Shown here: in pieces, positions 1 through 9,656 of the stretch
How positions within the stretch are numbered: the first letter of the stretch is position 1
Layout: every line of letters starts with the position of its first letter
Source of the DNA: Gammaproteobacteria bacterium
GTDB lineage: Bacteria > Pseudomonadota > Gammaproteobacteria > Acidiferrobacterales > Sulfurifustaceae
Reading direction: 5' to 3'
Assembly: GCA_016199745.1 (NCBI GenBank)
Contig: JACQFZ010000069.1
Coordinates: 1-53,527, forward strand
DNA: 53,527 bases
Notes under the pieces: generated by a model
Seen by the model: the letters and a program-made list of their open reading frames with translations, nothing else
Told to the model about the DNA's origin: nothing
The model's database searches: none
Program-made: the position numbers and the translations under genes

Positions 1-45
1 CAAACCCACCCCCACCCCAACCCTCCCCCTGAGGGGGAGGGAGTT
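1..45. repeat. REP-like C-rich hairpin repeat, copy 1
   Basis: A C-rich run is followed by a hairpin of the form CCCTCCCCC-TGA-GGGGGAGGG. A near copy lies at 41311-41353, between obgE and the rpmA terminator. The shared layout (CCCACCCCCACCC, then a C-rich arm and its complement) suggests a dispersed intergenic REP-like element rather than a terminator of one gene. Confidence 0.6.
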
Positions 46-169
46 AACGTGCCAACGTTCATTTTGTTACCGTCTCTTAGTCAACTTGTCCGACTGTTTT
101 AGGAATTGTTTAGAGCTTCCTTATATTAGATCGCATCTCAAGAATACCGAGCCCCACCGTTTGTAATTT

Positions 170-249
170 GCAGCCTGGAGGGAGGCGCGAAGCGCCGTAA
201 TCCAGGAGAGCATGGCCCCGGATTACGCTTCGCTCCATCCCGGCTACGG
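170..249. repeat. Imperfect palindromic intergenic repeat
   Basis: The left arm (CAGCCTGGAGGGAG, then CGTAATCCAGG) is the approximate reverse complement of the right arm (CCGGATTACGCTTCG, then CTCCATCCCGGCTACGG). The whole can fold into one long stem of about 80 nt. Repeats of this layout are common between genes in proteobacteria. It lies upstream of the TetR gene promoter and encodes nothing visible. Confidence 0.6.
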
Positions 250-330
250 ATGGCATCTAATCCGTCGCATAGACCATTAACGGTCTATCCTGAAGTTGAA
301 TCGTGTTTCACGCATCGACATCTTGCTCCG

Positions 331-383
331 TTGACTTATTGAACATCGTTCAATACAGTACCGCAATTAATGAACAATGTTCA
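331..383 (+). promoter_or_regulatory. Promoter with two TetR-type operators
   Basis: A -35 TTGACT (331-336) and a -10 TACAGT (354-359) are 17 bp apart. Two copies of the palindrome TGAACnnnGTTCA lie at 340-352, in the spacer, and at 371-383, just past the expected transcription start. This is the usual geometry of a self-repressing TetR gene. It places the upstream ATG at 303 outside the transcript and favours the GTG at 399 as the start. Confidence 0.75.
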
Positions 384-398
384 ATAGGTAAACTGACC

Positions 399-1016
399 GT
401 GGGCCGCCGCCGTAAACAAAGCGAACATAGCTCGGAAGAAATCAAAGAAATGGCGCTGACCGCTGCCAGGCGATTAATCGCAAAACAAGGTTACGGTGCA
501 TTGTCGACGCGCAAAGTCGCCGACGCCATCGGTTACGCCGTCGGTAGCTTGTACCTGGTGTTCCGCAATCTTGATGACCTGATCGTACATATCAACGGCA
601 GTACGCTGGATGACCTGCATACAACGCTCGAGGCCGTGACCGTCCGCGGCAAGGATCCGGAAAGATGCTTGCTCGCGCTCGCCCGCCAATATATTAATTT
701 TGGCTTCGCCAATCGGGCGCTTTGGAGCCTGATCTTCGAGCATCCGCCGGCAACACCCCTGCCCTCCTGGTTTCAAGAAAAGGTAACGCGCATGTTCGAA
801 ATCGTCGAGCAACAGCTGCGCGATGTCGCACCGGAAAGATCGGCGAAGGATCTCAAGACCGCCGCCCAGGCGTTATGGAGCGGCGTACACGGGGTCGCCG
901 TGTTGGGCTTAGCCGATCGGCTGCATGAGCAAGGTTTGGAAGCGGCGGACAAGATCGTTACCTCGCTAGTGACGAATTATCTGATCGGCTTCAAGCAAAA
1001 ACCGAAACGCCGCTGA
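399..1016 (+). CDS. TetR/AcrR family transcriptional regulator
   Basis: A protein of 205 aa if started at the GTG at 399; an in-frame ATG at 303 exists but lies upstream of the promoter. The N-terminal helix-turn-helix is clear, with a run of about 45 residues from IKEMALTAARRLI through STRKVADAIGYAVGSLYLVF. The C-terminal half is a TetR-type ligand domain of the TetR_C/WHG kind, with SLIFEHP near its start and a helix ending AALWSGVHGVAVL. It is followed after 25 bp by the aas-lplT pair on the same strand, so it probably controls phospholipid or fatty acid repair and itself through the two operators upstream. The ligand is not known from sequence; an acyl compound would fit the context. Confidence 0.88.
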   Translation: MGRRRKQSEHSSEEIKEMALTAARRLIAKQGYGALSTRKVADAIGYAVGSLYLVFRNLDDLIVHINGSTLDDLHTTLEAVTVRGKDPERCLLALARQYINFGFANRALWSLIFEHPPATPLPSWFQEKVTRMFEIVEQQLRDVAPERSAKDLKTAAQALWSGVHGVAVLGLADRLHEQGLEAADKIVTSLVTNYLIGFKQKPKRR

Positions 1017-1041
1017 ACGATTATTCAAAGAGAGGCTATCT

Positions 1042-3207
1042 ATGCGTTGGCTGAAAACCCTTATTCGCGTTCTACTGCGCGCGCTTTATCGGGTGGAGGT
1101 GAGCGGCTTCGAACACTATCGCGCCGCTGGCGATCGCGTGCTAGTCGTTGCCAACCATACGTCATTTCTCGACGCGGTATTGCTGGCAACCTTTCTCCCC
1201 GACGATCTGACGTTCGCCGTCAACTCGCACATCGCTAAACGCTGGTGGGTGTGGCCGTTCGTTAAGCTGGTCCACGCGTTTCCGATGGATCCGACGAGCC
1301 CCTACTCCACTCGCGCACTGATTCGCTACTTACAAGAAGACCGCAAAGCGGTGATCTTTCCCGAAGGCCGTATCACCGTTACCGGTTCGTTGATGAAGAT
1401 TTACGACGGCACCGGCATGATCGCCGATAAGTCGAGGGCCAAGCTTGTGCCGGTACGCATCGACGGCGCGCAATACACGCCGTTCTCGCGGTTACGTGGA
1501 CGCGTGCGATTACGTTGGTTTCCGGTGATTCGCCTGACCATCTTGCCGGCAACGATGATCGAGTTGTCGCCGAAACTGCGCGGGCGCGCGCGCCGGCAAA
1601 AGGCGGGTAGCGTACTAGCCGACATCATGACGCAGATGATGTTTGTGACCTCGAACTATCGACGCACGCTGTTCCGCGCACTGCTTGATGCGAAGGCGAT
1701 TCATGGCGGTGACCAGAAAGTGGTCGAAGATATCGAGCGCCAACCGCTCAGCTACAACACGCTACTGATGCGCGCGTTCATCGTCGGTCGGCTGGCGGCA
1801 AAGATAACGGTACCTGGCGAGTGCGTCGGACTGCTGCTACCGAACGCGGTCGGCAATGCGGTCGTGTTCTTCGGCTTACAGGCCTACGGCCGTGTGCCGG
1901 CGATGTTGAACTATACAGTCGGCGCGCAAGGCATAGTGTCGGCCTGCCGCACAGCCAAGATCAAGACGGTGCTGACATCGCGCCGTTTTATTGAAGTGGC
2001 AAAATTAACAACGGCGGCCGAGCTGCTGGCAAAAGAAGTGCAGCTGGTCTATTTGGAAGACTTTCGCGCGAAGATCGGTCTGCTCGACAAGTTACGCGCG
2101 CTCGCGTCCATACCGCTGGCGCGGCTGGTCTATCACCACACGGCACCGACCGCCAATGCCGACGATCCGGCGGTCGTGCTATTTACGTCCGGCTCCGAGG
2201 GAACGCCGAAGGGTGTCGTGCTGTCGCACGCCAATCTGCTGGCCAACCGCGAACAGATTGCCGCCCGTATCGCCTTCAGCAGCCACGACGTGATCTTAAA
2301 CGCGCTGCCGCTATTTCATTCGTTTGGTCTTACCGCCGGCACGCTGCTGCCGATCCTCGCCGGCATGCGCACGTTCTTTTATCCGTCGCCGCTGCACTAT
2401 CGCATCGTGCCGGAAATGGCATACGACCTTAACGCCACCATCTTGTTCGGCACCAATACCTTCTTAAAAGGTTACGCGCGCTACGCCCATCCCTACGACT
2501 TCTACAGCGTGCGTTATGTCTTTGCCGGCGCTGAAAAGCTGCAAGACGAAACGCGTACTGACTGGATGGAAAAATTCGGCGTTCGTATCTTCGAAGGATA
2601 CGGCGCGACCGAGACCAGCCCGGTGTTGGCGGCAAATACGCCGATGGGCTTCCGCGCTGGCAGCCCTGGGCAGTTCCTGCCGGGTATCGACTACCGGCTG
2701 GAACCGGTCGCCGGCATCAGTACCGGTGGACGATTGCACGTGCACGGGCCAAACGTCATGCTCGGTTACTTCTTGGCCGATCGCCCCGGCACATTGGTGC
2801 CACCACATTCGAACATGGGCGACGGCTGGTACGACACCGGTGACATCGTCAGCGTCGATGCCGATGGCTTCGTGCACATTCACGGCCGTGCCAAACGTTT
2901 CGCCAAAATCGGCGGCGAGATGGTGTCGTTGGCGGCGGTCGAAGAACTGGCAACTCGTACCTGGCCGGCAGCGTTACACGCGGTCGTTAATCTGCCGGAT
3001 CCGCAGAAGGGCGAACAGCTGGTGCTACTCACGGATCAACACGACGCCAATCGCGCCGATCTACTAGCCCGCGCCCGTGGCGACGGCGTCGGTGAAATCA
3101 GCGTGCCGAAGCGCATTCTCATTACCAAAAATTTACCGCTGCTCGGCACCGGCAAAATCGATTACCCCGGCGCACGTGCGTTGGTGGAACAGGAGTTAGC
3201 CTCGTGA
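1042..3207 (+). CDS. aas: Bifunctional acyl-ACP synthetase / 2-acylglycerophosphoethanolamine acyltransferase
   Basis: 721 aa, close to the 719 aa of E. coli Aas. The first ~190 residues are a PlsC-type acyltransferase with the HX4D motif (H39 to D44, NHTSFLD) and FPEGR near residue 110. The rest is an AMP-forming acyl-activating enzyme with LFTSGSEGTPKGV, GYGATETSP and the YDTGD-to-GR hinge. The enzyme activates a fatty acid onto ACP and re-acylates lysophosphatidylethanolamine at the inner membrane. A purine-rich AGAGAGG precedes the ATG. The stop overlaps the GTG of lplT by 4 nt, so the two are translationally coupled. In E. coli the order is lplT-aas; here it is reversed and led by a TetR regulator. 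Confidence 0.93.
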   Translation: MRWLKTLIRVLLRALYRVEVSGFEHYRAAGDRVLVVANHTSFLDAVLLATFLPDDLTFAVNSHIAKRWWVWPFVKLVHAFPMDPTSPYSTRALIRYLQEDRKAVIFPEGRITVTGSLMKIYDGTGMIADKSRAKLVPVRIDGAQYTPFSRLRGRVRLRWFPVIRLTILPATMIELSPKLRGRARRQKAGSVLADIMTQMMFVTSNYRRTLFRALLDAKAIHGGDQKVVEDIERQPLSYNTLLMRAFIVGRLAAKITVPGECVGLLLPNAVGNAVVFFGLQAYGRVPAMLNYTVGAQGIVSACRTAKIKTVLTSRRFIEVAKLTTAAELLAKEVQLVYLEDFRAKIGLLDKLRALASIPLARLVYHHTAPTANADDPAVVLFTSGSEGTPKGVVLSHANLLANREQIAARIAFSSHDVILNALPLFHSFGLTAGTLLPILAGMRTFFYPSPLHYRIVPEMAYDLNATILFGTNTFLKGYARYAHPYDFYSVRYVFAGAEKLQDETRTDWMEKFGVRIFEGYGATETSPVLAANTPMGFRAGSPGQFLPGIDYRLEPVAGISTGGRLHVHGPNVMLGYFLADRPGTLVPPHSNMGDGWYDTGDIVSVDADGFVHIHGRAKRFAKIGGEMVSLAAVEELATRTWPAALHAVVNLPDPQKGEQLVLLTDQHDANRADLLARARGDGVGEISVPKRILITKNLPLLGTGKIDYPGARALVEQELAS

Positions 3208-4373
3208 GCCGCGGCCTCTACGCCCTACTCGTCGCTCAGTTCATAACGGCATTCGCCGACAACGCGATTCTCTTTGCTGCTATCGCCATGGTGCTGCATG
3301 CCAGCAACGCCGCGCCATGGTACGTACCGGCGCTACAGAGCGCGTTTCTGGTCGCCTTCGTGGTGCTGGCACCCTGGGTCGGACCGTTCGCCGACAGCCG
3401 GCCGAAAGCGTGGGTGCTCATGATCGGGAATGCGTTGAAAGGCGCCGGCGCGTTGTTCATGTTGCTCGGCCTCGAACCGATCTTCGCCTACGCCTTCGTC
3501 GGTATCGGTGCCGCCGTTTATGGTCCGGCGAAATACGGCATATTGCCGGAAATGTTGCCGCACGATCGGCTGGTACAGGCCAATAGCCTGATCGAAGGTT
3601 CGACCATCGTCGCTATTATCGCCGGTACCGTCGTCGGCGCGCGCGTGGCCGATCGGTCGATTACGGCGGCGCTGTTGCTGGTGGTCACGTGCTATGGCCT
3701 GTCGCTGGCGACGACCTTGCTGATTCCGAAGATCGCACCGCAACATCGCGCTGACCAACCCGGCGTTGGCCACTTCATCGACATGATGCGCTCGCTGTTC
3801 GTCAGTAGCCGCGCGCGTTTCGCTATGCTCGGTACTGGTCTGTTCTGGGCGGCAGCGGCGGTACTGCGCTTGTTGCTGGTGGCATGGGCGCCGGTCGTGT
3901 TGCTGACGCATAACACCGCCGACATCGCCAACCTTACGCTCGCCCTTGCCATCGGAATCGTCATCGGCGCGACGCTCGTACCCAAGCTCATCCCGATCGA
4001 GCGCCTGCGGCGCGCGCGGCTCGCGGCTTATGCAATGGGCGTGTTCATCTTAGTATTGAGTCAGGTCGACGCCATTTGGCCGGCGCGGGCGGTGCTGGTA
4101 TTAGTGGGTGTTACCGGTGGATTATTCATGGTGCCAATCAATGCGGCGTTACAGGAGATCGGTCACAAAACGATCGGCAGCGGCGGCGCGGTCGCGCTGC
4201 AAAACTTTTTCGAAAATATCGCGATGCTGATAACGGTGGGTCTTTACACGCTCGCTGCCGCCAATGGCGCATCGCCCGTGCGATCGATTGTTGCGGTAGG
4301 GATTCTGGTACTCGTCGCCACGTTGTTGGTCTCATGGCGACTCCCACCGGATCCGAACAAGTCCGCCAGCTAA
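3204..4373 (+). CDS. lplT: Lysophospholipid transporter (MFS)
   Basis: 389 aa with about 12 hydrophobic segments and a major facilitator layout. The start FADNAILFAAIAMV and the stretch YGPAKYGILPEMLPHDRLVQAN are typical of LplT, which flips lysophospholipids from the outer to the inner leaflet for Aas to re-acylate. It starts with GTG, overlapping the aas stop by 4 nt (GTGA). The pairing with aas makes the assignment firm. A small hairpin CCGACT/AGTCGG at 4460-4477 follows the gene. Confidence 0.92.
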   Translation: MSRGLYALLVAQFITAFADNAILFAAIAMVLHASNAAPWYVPALQSAFLVAFVVLAPWVGPFADSRPKAWVLMIGNALKGAGALFMLLGLEPIFAYAFVGIGAAVYGPAKYGILPEMLPHDRLVQANSLIEGSTIVAIIAGTVVGARVADRSITAALLLVVTCYGLSLATTLLIPKIAPQHRADQPGVGHFIDMMRSLFVSSRARFAMLGTGLFWAAAAVLRLLLVAWAPVVLLTHNTADIANLTLALAIGIVIGATLVPKLIPIERLRRARLAAYAMGVFILVLSQVDAIWPARAVLVLVGVTGGLFMVPINAALQEIGHKTIGSGGAVALQNFFENIAMLITVGLYTLAAANGASPVRSIVAVGILVLVATLLVSWRLPPDPNKSAS

Positions 4374-4459
4374 CGGCGGCAATTGGCTTACGGTGGAGTA
4401 AAAGTCCGGCGACGCATGCGGGTGAAACAGAGCATACGCCGCCGGCAATCACTTATTTA

Positions 4460-4477
4460 CCGACTTTAACCAGTCGG
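4460..4477 (+). terminator. Weak terminator-like hairpin after lplT
   Basis: CCGACT and AGTCGG form a 6-bp stem with a 6-nt loop, followed only by CTTT. It is the best termination candidate for the aas-lplT transcript but lacks a full T tract. Confidence 0.35.
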
Positions 4478-4484
4478 CTTTAGC

Positions 4485-4521
4485 AAAAAAAAAAATGAGG
4501 ACCGAAACTTTGCGGTCCTCA
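4485..4521 (-). terminator. Intrinsic terminator on the minus strand
   Basis: TGAGGACCG (4496-4504) and CGGTCCTCA (4513-4521) make a perfect 9-bp stem. On the minus strand it is followed by eleven T residues (4495 down to 4485). It would end minus-strand transcription from the hut operon, running through the antisense of the short hutC remnant. It has no T tract on the plus strand. Confidence 0.8.
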
Positions 4522-4582
4522 CTCGCGCACTAAGAGCTCCTCCCTGCAGGCCGCTAGTTTAAGACCAGCGCCAAATACAACC

Positions 4583-4600
4583 ACTGGCCATTTGGCCAGT
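4583..4600. promoter_or_regulatory. 18-bp perfect palindrome upstream of hutC
   Basis: ACTGGCCATTTGGCCAGT has two perfect 8-bp arms around a TT centre. It lies alone in the 230-bp stretch between the minus-strand terminator and hutC. The form suits a dimeric regulator, but no protein can be assigned. Nothing else is visible in 4522-4752. Confidence 0.4.
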
Positions 4601-4752
4601 AATCTAAACGATTCATCACGCGTTATTGTCGTATCCTAGCTCGCGTCGTTGCCCTCCTTCATCGCTTCTACTCACAACGGCAAGCTAGAACTCGGCGCAT
4701 AGTCGTTGTCTTTTTTGTTTCTTAGTTTTTATCGCCTAACGGAACATCCGGA

Positions 4753-5127
4753 ATGAAGCTAAAAGATGCCGCGCACACCCCCCGCCCTACGGCGATGGAA
4801 TCGCAGCCGGCAAACGTAGTAATGCCGATCTTTCAGGTCATCAAAAACGTCATCGTTGACGACGTCCGTAGCGGTCGGCTGAAACCCGGTGATAGAGTCG
4901 AATCGGAAAATTCGTTAGCACGGCACTTTCACGCCAGCCGCATGACCGTCAATCGCGCGTTGCGCGACCTAACACACGACGGTCTCATTCGCCGCGTCCG
5001 CGGTGTCGGTAGCAAGGAATCAACAAGCGCCGGCGGGAACGGCTCCGTTAAAAATCCGCAACGCCAGTGGGTTGTATCCCAAGTGGTAACACAGCTCAGC
5101 GGGATGGTTGATAGACCACAGCGCTAA
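4753..5127 (+). pseudogene. hutC: Truncated HutC (GntR-family HTH only)
   Basis: 124 aa. Residues ~27-88 match the winged helix of HutC-type GntR regulators (IFQVIKNVIVDDVRSG, then SRMTVNRALRDLTHDGLI and RGVGS). HutC proteins are usually about 230-250 aa, with a C-terminal UTRA domain that binds urocanate. Here the family match stops at GVGS near residue 84 and the frame then runs antisense into the 3' end of hutI. The stop codons of hutC and hutI face each other with about 108 bp of overlap. The effector domain is therefore missing. This is either a dead repressor or a stand-alone DNA-binding domain that cannot sense urocanate. Confidence 0.75.
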
Positions 5128-6252
5128 ATCCCCACGTTGGCCAATGGCAATTCGACCGCGATCGTGTTGCAGTCCTAAGGCACGCGCCGCTTCACGGGTG
5201 ACGCCGGCAAGTGCCTCGGCCGGTGTCAGCCGAAACAGCGTACACGCCATATTGAGCGCCAGTAGTATGGACGGACACGGAGCCGTGCCGGGATTGCAAT
5301 CGGTGGCAACCGCCATCGGCACTCCAGCGGCCCGCAAGGCGGCGATCGGCGGCAAGCGCGTTTCGTGCAAACAATAAAAAGCAACCGGTAGCAATACCGC
5401 AACCGTTCCCGCTTGTGCCATGGCAGCGATGCTAGTGTCGGACAACCATTCCAAATGATCCGCCGACAAACCGCGATAGCGCGCGACTAACTCGCCCCCG
5501 CTCCGATCGGACAACTGCTCGGCGTGTAACTTCACCGGTAGATTGAGCGCGCGCGCCGCGTCGAATAAGCGCGTGACCTGCGCCGGCGTGAAACCGATGG
5601 TCTCGCAAAAGGCATCGACGGCGTCGATTAACCCTTCATGCGCGAGCACAGGCAGAATCTCCGCGATCAGATGATCGATGTAGTCATCGGCGCGACCGAC
5701 GAACTCTTCCGGTAATGCGTGCGCACCGAGAAAGGTAGTGCTGACATGAATCGGTTGCGTGGCGTGGAATTTGCGCGCCGTGCGAAGTTGCGCGCGTTCG
5801 GTGGTCATATTGAGACCATAACCGGATTTAATCTCTACGGTGGCTACCCCTTCGTTCATCAAATTGCGTAAGCGCGGCAAGCTTTGCTGGAGTAATTCCT
5901 CTTCCGAGGCACTGCGCGTGGCGCGCACAGTTGAGCGAATGCCGAGACCGGCACGCGCGATCTCTTCGTAGCCGACACCGTTCAGGCGCATCTCGAACTC
6001 GTCGGCACGATGGCCGGCGTAGACCAGATGCGTGTGGCAATCGATCAATCCCGGCGTCAACCAGCGCCCACCGGCATCGAGTTCTTGTTTGGCGTCGAGA
6101 TCGGCCGGCAAATCCCGGTCGGCACCGCGCCAGACGATACGACCGTCGTGCAGCGCAATCGCGGCGTGAGCTATCGTTCCATAACCATCGTTGTTCACGT
6201 TCGGATCGAACGTAGCCAGCTGCGCTCGTCGAATTAGCAGATCGGCGCGCAT
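5020..6252 (-). CDS. hutI: Imidazolonepropionase
   Basis: 410 aa, normal for HutI. It is an amidohydrolase with the metal motif [10 protein letters not shown] near residue 70, the second His region KLHAEQLSD near residue 243 and [10 protein letters not shown] near residue 315. It hydrolyses 4-imidazolone-5-propanoate to N-formimino-glutamate, the third step of histidine degradation. It starts 9 bp after hutU and is last in the minus-strand order hutH-hutU-hutI. The last eight or so residues (GAVPAGAC) look like read-through past the usual end, which fits the rearrangement that also removed the 3' part of hutC. Confidence 0.96.
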   Translation of the reverse strand: MRADLLIRRAQLATFDPNVNNDGYGTIAHAAIALHDGRIVWRGADRDLPADLDAKQELDAGGRWLTPGLIDCHTHLVYAGHRADEFEMRLNGVGYEEIARAGLGIRSTVRATRSASEEELLQQSLPRLRNLMNEGVATVEIKSGYGLNMTTERAQLRTARKFHATQPIHVSTTFLGAHALPEEFVGRADDYIDHLIAEILPVLAHEGLIDAVDAFCETIGFTPAQVTRLFDAARALNLPVKLHAEQLSDRSGGELVARYRGLSADHLEWLSDTSIAAMAQAGTVAVLLPVAFYCLHETRLPPIAALRAAGVPMAVATDCNPGTAPCPSILLALNMACTLFRLTPAEALAGVTREAARALGLQHDRGRIAIGQRGDLALWSINHPAELCYHLGYNPLALRIFNGAVPAGAC

Positions 6253-6261
6253 AACGCTTGC

Positions 6262-7935
6262 TTAACCCTGAAACATCGGCAACGTCAAACCGACCTCGCG
6301 CGCCGTTTGCTTCGCCGATTCGTAGCCGGCGTCAGCATGACGCATGACGCCGGTCGCCGGATCGTTGAACAACACGCGCTCGAGCCGCTTGCTGGCCGCT
6401 TCGCTACCGTCGCACACGATCACGACACCGGCATGCTGCGAATAACCCATACCGACACCACCGCCGTGGTGCAGGCTGACCCAAGTCGCGCCACTGGCGG
6501 TATTCAGCAGTGCATTCAACAACGGCCAATCGGAGACAGCATCCGAGCCGTCCAGCATCGCTTCGGTCTCACGGTTCGGGCTCGCCACCGAGCCGGTATC
6601 GAGATGATCGCGGCCGATAACGATCGGCGCTTTCAGCTCGCCGGTCTGAACCATTTCGTTGAATGCCAAGCCGAGGCGATAGCGATCCTTCACGCCGGCC
6701 CAGCAGATGCGCGCCGGCAATCCTTGAAAAGTAATACGCGCGCGCGCCATGTCGAGCCAATGATGCAAGTGCGGATCGTGCGGAATCAGCGCTTTGACCT
6801 TCGCGTCGGTCTTGTAAATATCGTCGGGATCGCCGGACAGCGCGACCCAACGAAACGGACCGTAACCCTTGCAGAACAACGGTCGAATATACGCCGGCAC
6901 GAAGCCCGGGAAATCGAAGGCGTTGCTGACGCCCATGTCGTGCGCCATTTGCCGAATGTTGTTGCCGTAATCGAGCACCACTGCCCCGCTTTGCTGAAAC
7001 GCCAGCATCGCCTGCACTTGGCGCGCCATCGATTGCTTGGCCGGCCCAACTACGCTCATCGGTGCGTTAACTTGCGCCGCATGCCATTGCTCGACGGTCC
7101 AACCTTGCGGCAGATAACCGTGGATCGGATCGTGCGCGCTGGTCTGATCGGTGACGACATCGGCAAAGACGCCGCGCGCGGCGAGCTCGGTAAAAACATC
7201 GGCGGCATTGCCGAGCAAACCGACCGAAATCGTTTGGCCTTTGGCGCAGGCGTTGTTGATAACCTTCAACGCCTCATCCAACGTCGTTACTTTCTTGTCG
7301 AGGTAGCGCGTCTGTAAACGTAGGTCGATGCGCGTCTCGTCACACTCCACCGCCAACAGACAAAAGCCGGCCATCGTTGCCGCCAGCGGCTGCGCACCGC
7401 CCATGCCGCCGAGACCGCCGGTAAGAATCCATTTACCCTTGGGGTTACGATCGAAGTGCTGATTAGCGATGGCGCAAAACGTTTCGTACGTGCCTTGAAC
7501 GATGCCTTGGGAGCCGATGTAAATCCACGAACCGGCGGTCATCTGCCCGAACATCATGAGACCCTTACGATCAAGCTCATGGAAATGTTCCCAGGTGGCC
7601 CACTTCGGCACAAGATTGGAGTTGGCGATCAATACGCGCGGCGCGTCGACATGGGTGCGGAACACACCGACCGGCTTGCCGGACTGTATCAACAAGGTCT
7701 CGTCGTCGTTCAACTCGCGCAGACTCGCCAAAATCTGGTCGAAACACGCCCAATTGCGCGCCGCGCGGCCGATACCGCCGTACACGACCAACGTTTGCGG
7801 ATGCTCGGCGACTTCCGGATCGAGATTGTTCTGAATCATGCGATAGGCCGCTTCGGTCAACCAACTCTTGCAAACACGCTGGCTGCCGCGCGGTGCGCGG
7901 ATGGTACGCGTGGTGTCCAAGCGGGCATCGTCCAT
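6262..7935 (-). CDS. hutU: Urocanate hydratase
   Basis: 557 aa, the standard length. The NAD-binding glycine cluster [18 protein letters not shown] is present near residue 175, along with the YGNNIRQMA and [14 protein letters not shown] stretches typical of urocanase. It converts urocanate to 4-imidazolone-5-propanoate using tightly bound NAD+ as electrophile. It lies 14 bp after hutH and 9 bp before hutI, so the three are one operon. Several long open frames on the opposite strand inside it are shadows of its high-GC codon bias. Confidence 0.97.
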   Translation of the reverse strand: MDDARLDTTRTIRAPRGSQRVCKSWLTEAAYRMIQNNLDPEVAEHPQTLVVYGGIGRAARNWACFDQILASLRELNDDETLLIQSGKPVGVFRTHVDAPRVLIANSNLVPKWATWEHFHELDRKGLMMFGQMTAGSWIYIGSQGIVQGTYETFCAIANQHFDRNPKGKWILTGGLGGMGGAQPLAATMAGFCLLAVECDETRIDLRLQTRYLDKKVTTLDEALKVINNACAKGQTISVGLLGNAADVFTELAARGVFADVVTDQTSAHDPIHGYLPQGWTVEQWHAAQVNAPMSVVGPAKQSMARQVQAMLAFQQSGAVVLDYGNNIRQMAHDMGVSNAFDFPGFVPAYIRPLFCKGYGPFRWVALSGDPDDIYKTDAKVKALIPHDPHLHHWLDMARARITFQGLPARICWAGVKDRYRLGLAFNEMVQTGELKAPIVIGRDHLDTGSVASPNRETEAMLDGSDAVSDWPLLNALLNTASGATWVSLHHGGGVGMGYSQHAGVVIVCDGSEAASKRLERVLFNDPATGVMRHADAGYESAKQTAREVGLTLPMFQG

Positions 7936-7949
7936 TGCTTACATCCTCG

Positions 7950-9491
7950 TCAGTTCGCGCTGCCGTCGCGCGAGGCAACGCGTAGCGGGCTGTAACCGGC
8001 GAACACACCCTGCTGCACTAGCCGTTGGATGACATGAATATCCGGTGCGAAGTAGCGATCGTTATCGTAGCGTGCGACGTGCTCGCGAATACGCCGCATC
8101 ACCGGCTGCAACCGCGGCGAGGTTGTCAGCGGCGCGCGGAAGTCGATGCCTTGCGCGGCGGCCAACAGCTCGATCGCAAGAATGCCGGCGGTGTTGTCGC
8201 ACATCTCGCCGAGCTTGCGCGCGGCGAAGGTTGCCATTGATACATGATCTTCTTGGTTGGCCGATGTCGGCAACGAATCGACACTCGCCGGATGCGCTAA
8301 CGTTTTGTTCTCGGACGCAAGCGCGGCAGCACTAACGTGGGCGATCATGAAACCGGAGTTCAGGCCGCTGTCTTTTACCAAGAACGCCGGCAACCCAGAT
8401 AACGTCGCATCGATCAGCAGCGCGATGCGGCGTTCGGCGAGCGCGCCGATCTCGGCAACGGCGATGGCAAGATTGTCGGCCGCCATCGCCACCGGCTCGG
8501 CGTGAAAGTTACCGCCGGAAAGCACTTCGCCGGTATCGGCGAACACCAACGGATTGTCCGACACGGCGTTAGCTTCACGCACCAGCACCTCGGCGGCGTG
8601 CCGCATTTGATCCAAGCAAGCGCCCATCACTTGCGGTTGGCAACGCAGCGAGTATGGGTCCTGCACCTTGCTGCAGCCGGCATGGGCGGCATTGATCCCG
8701 CTGTCTTTCAACAATTCGCGATAGGCGGCGGCGGCGTCGATTTGGCCAAGCTGACCGCGGAGCGCATGAATACGTGCGTCGAAGGGTTTGACCGAGCCCA
8801 TGGCCGCGTCCACGGACAAGGCGCCGGTGACCACACCGGTTTGGAGCAAGTCTTCGATCTGAAATAAATGATACAGCGCGATCGCCGTAGAGACCTGCGT
8901 ACCGTTAAGCAACGCCAGCCCTTCTTTCGCGGCCAACTGCAGCGGCTTCAAACCGGCGCGCTTTAGCCCTTCGCTGGCGGGCAGCAACTGACCATTCACC
9001 GTCACTTCGCCGATACCGAGCAACGTGCAGGTCAAATGCGCCAACGGTGCGAGATCGCCGGAGGCACCGACCGATCCCTTACCGGGAATGACCGGCCACA
9101 CTTGCGCGTTGTACAGCGCGATCAGCGCATCGATCGGCTGACGAGTCACACCCGAAAAGCCGCGCGCCATACTGCCGAGCTTCAGCACCATGGCCAAGCG
9201 CACGATCGGCTCCGGCAACGCGCTGCCGACGCCAACCGCGTGCGACAACACCAGGTTGCGTTGCAGCAATTCGATCTGATCCGTTGGAATATGATGGGAC
9301 GCCAAACGACCGAAGCCGGTGTTAATGCCGTAGGCGGGATCTCCCTTAGCGACGATTTTCTGTACGGTGCGGGCACCGGCGTCGATTGCGGCGTAGCTCG
9401 ACGCCGCGAGCTGAATGAGATCGTGCGTCGTTGCCGGCATAGCGATCTTGCGAAGATCAGCGAGGGTCAGTTGGCCCGGGTGGAGCAGCAT
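7950..9491 (-). CDS. hutH: Histidine ammonia-lyase
   Basis: 513 aa if started at the ATG at 9491, which has AAGGG 8-9 bp upstream and gives the usual N-terminus [10 protein letters not shown]. In-frame ATGs at 9512 and 9548 would add 7 or 19 residues unlike the family. The MIO-forming Ala-Ser-Gly is visible in [14 protein letters not shown] near residue 143. It deaminates L-histidine to urocanate and is the first gene of the operon. No formiminoglutamate hydrolase (hutG) or hutF follows in this window, so the last step must be encoded elsewhere. Confidence 0.96.
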   Translation of the reverse strand: MLLHPGQLTLADLRKIAMPATTHDLIQLAASSYAAIDAGARTVQKIVAKGDPAYGINTGFGRLASHHIPTDQIELLQRNLVLSHAVGVGSALPEPIVRLAMVLKLGSMARGFSGVTRQPIDALIALYNAQVWPVIPGKGSVGASGDLAPLAHLTCTLLGIGEVTVNGQLLPASEGLKRAGLKPLQLAAKEGLALLNGTQVSTAIALYHLFQIEDLLQTGVVTGALSVDAAMGSVKPFDARIHALRGQLGQIDAAAAYRELLKDSGINAAHAGCSKVQDPYSLRCQPQVMGACLDQMRHAAEVLVREANAVSDNPLVFADTGEVLSGGNFHAEPVAMAADNLAIAVAEIGALAERRIALLIDATLSGLPAFLVKDSGLNSGFMIAHVSAAALASENKTLAHPASVDSLPTSANQEDHVSMATFAARKLGEMCDNTAGILAIELLAAAQGIDFRAPLTTSPRLQPVMRRIREHVARYDNDRYFAPDIHVIQRLVQQGVFAGYSPLRVASRDGSAN

Positions 9492-9656
9492 CGTGGCGCC
9501 CTTAACTGTCATACGAACATATATAGCTCCCGGCTCTCTGGACTGCACTATCTTTCAGAGGCTGACTGGCCACCGTTGTCCGCTATGCAGCGGAGCAGTG
9601 AAAATGGGTTTACATCGAAACATCTCGCAATACAGCGATCTGAAGCAAATGCCGTA

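Noticed and set aside
303-398. N-terminal extension of the TetR protein
   Set aside because: The promoter and operators lie inside it, so it would not be transcribed.
6307-7317. 336-aa plus-strand ORF inside hutU
   Set aside because: It is a shadow of a high-GC gene on the other strand, with His/Arg/Gln-rich composition and no family; hutU is certain.
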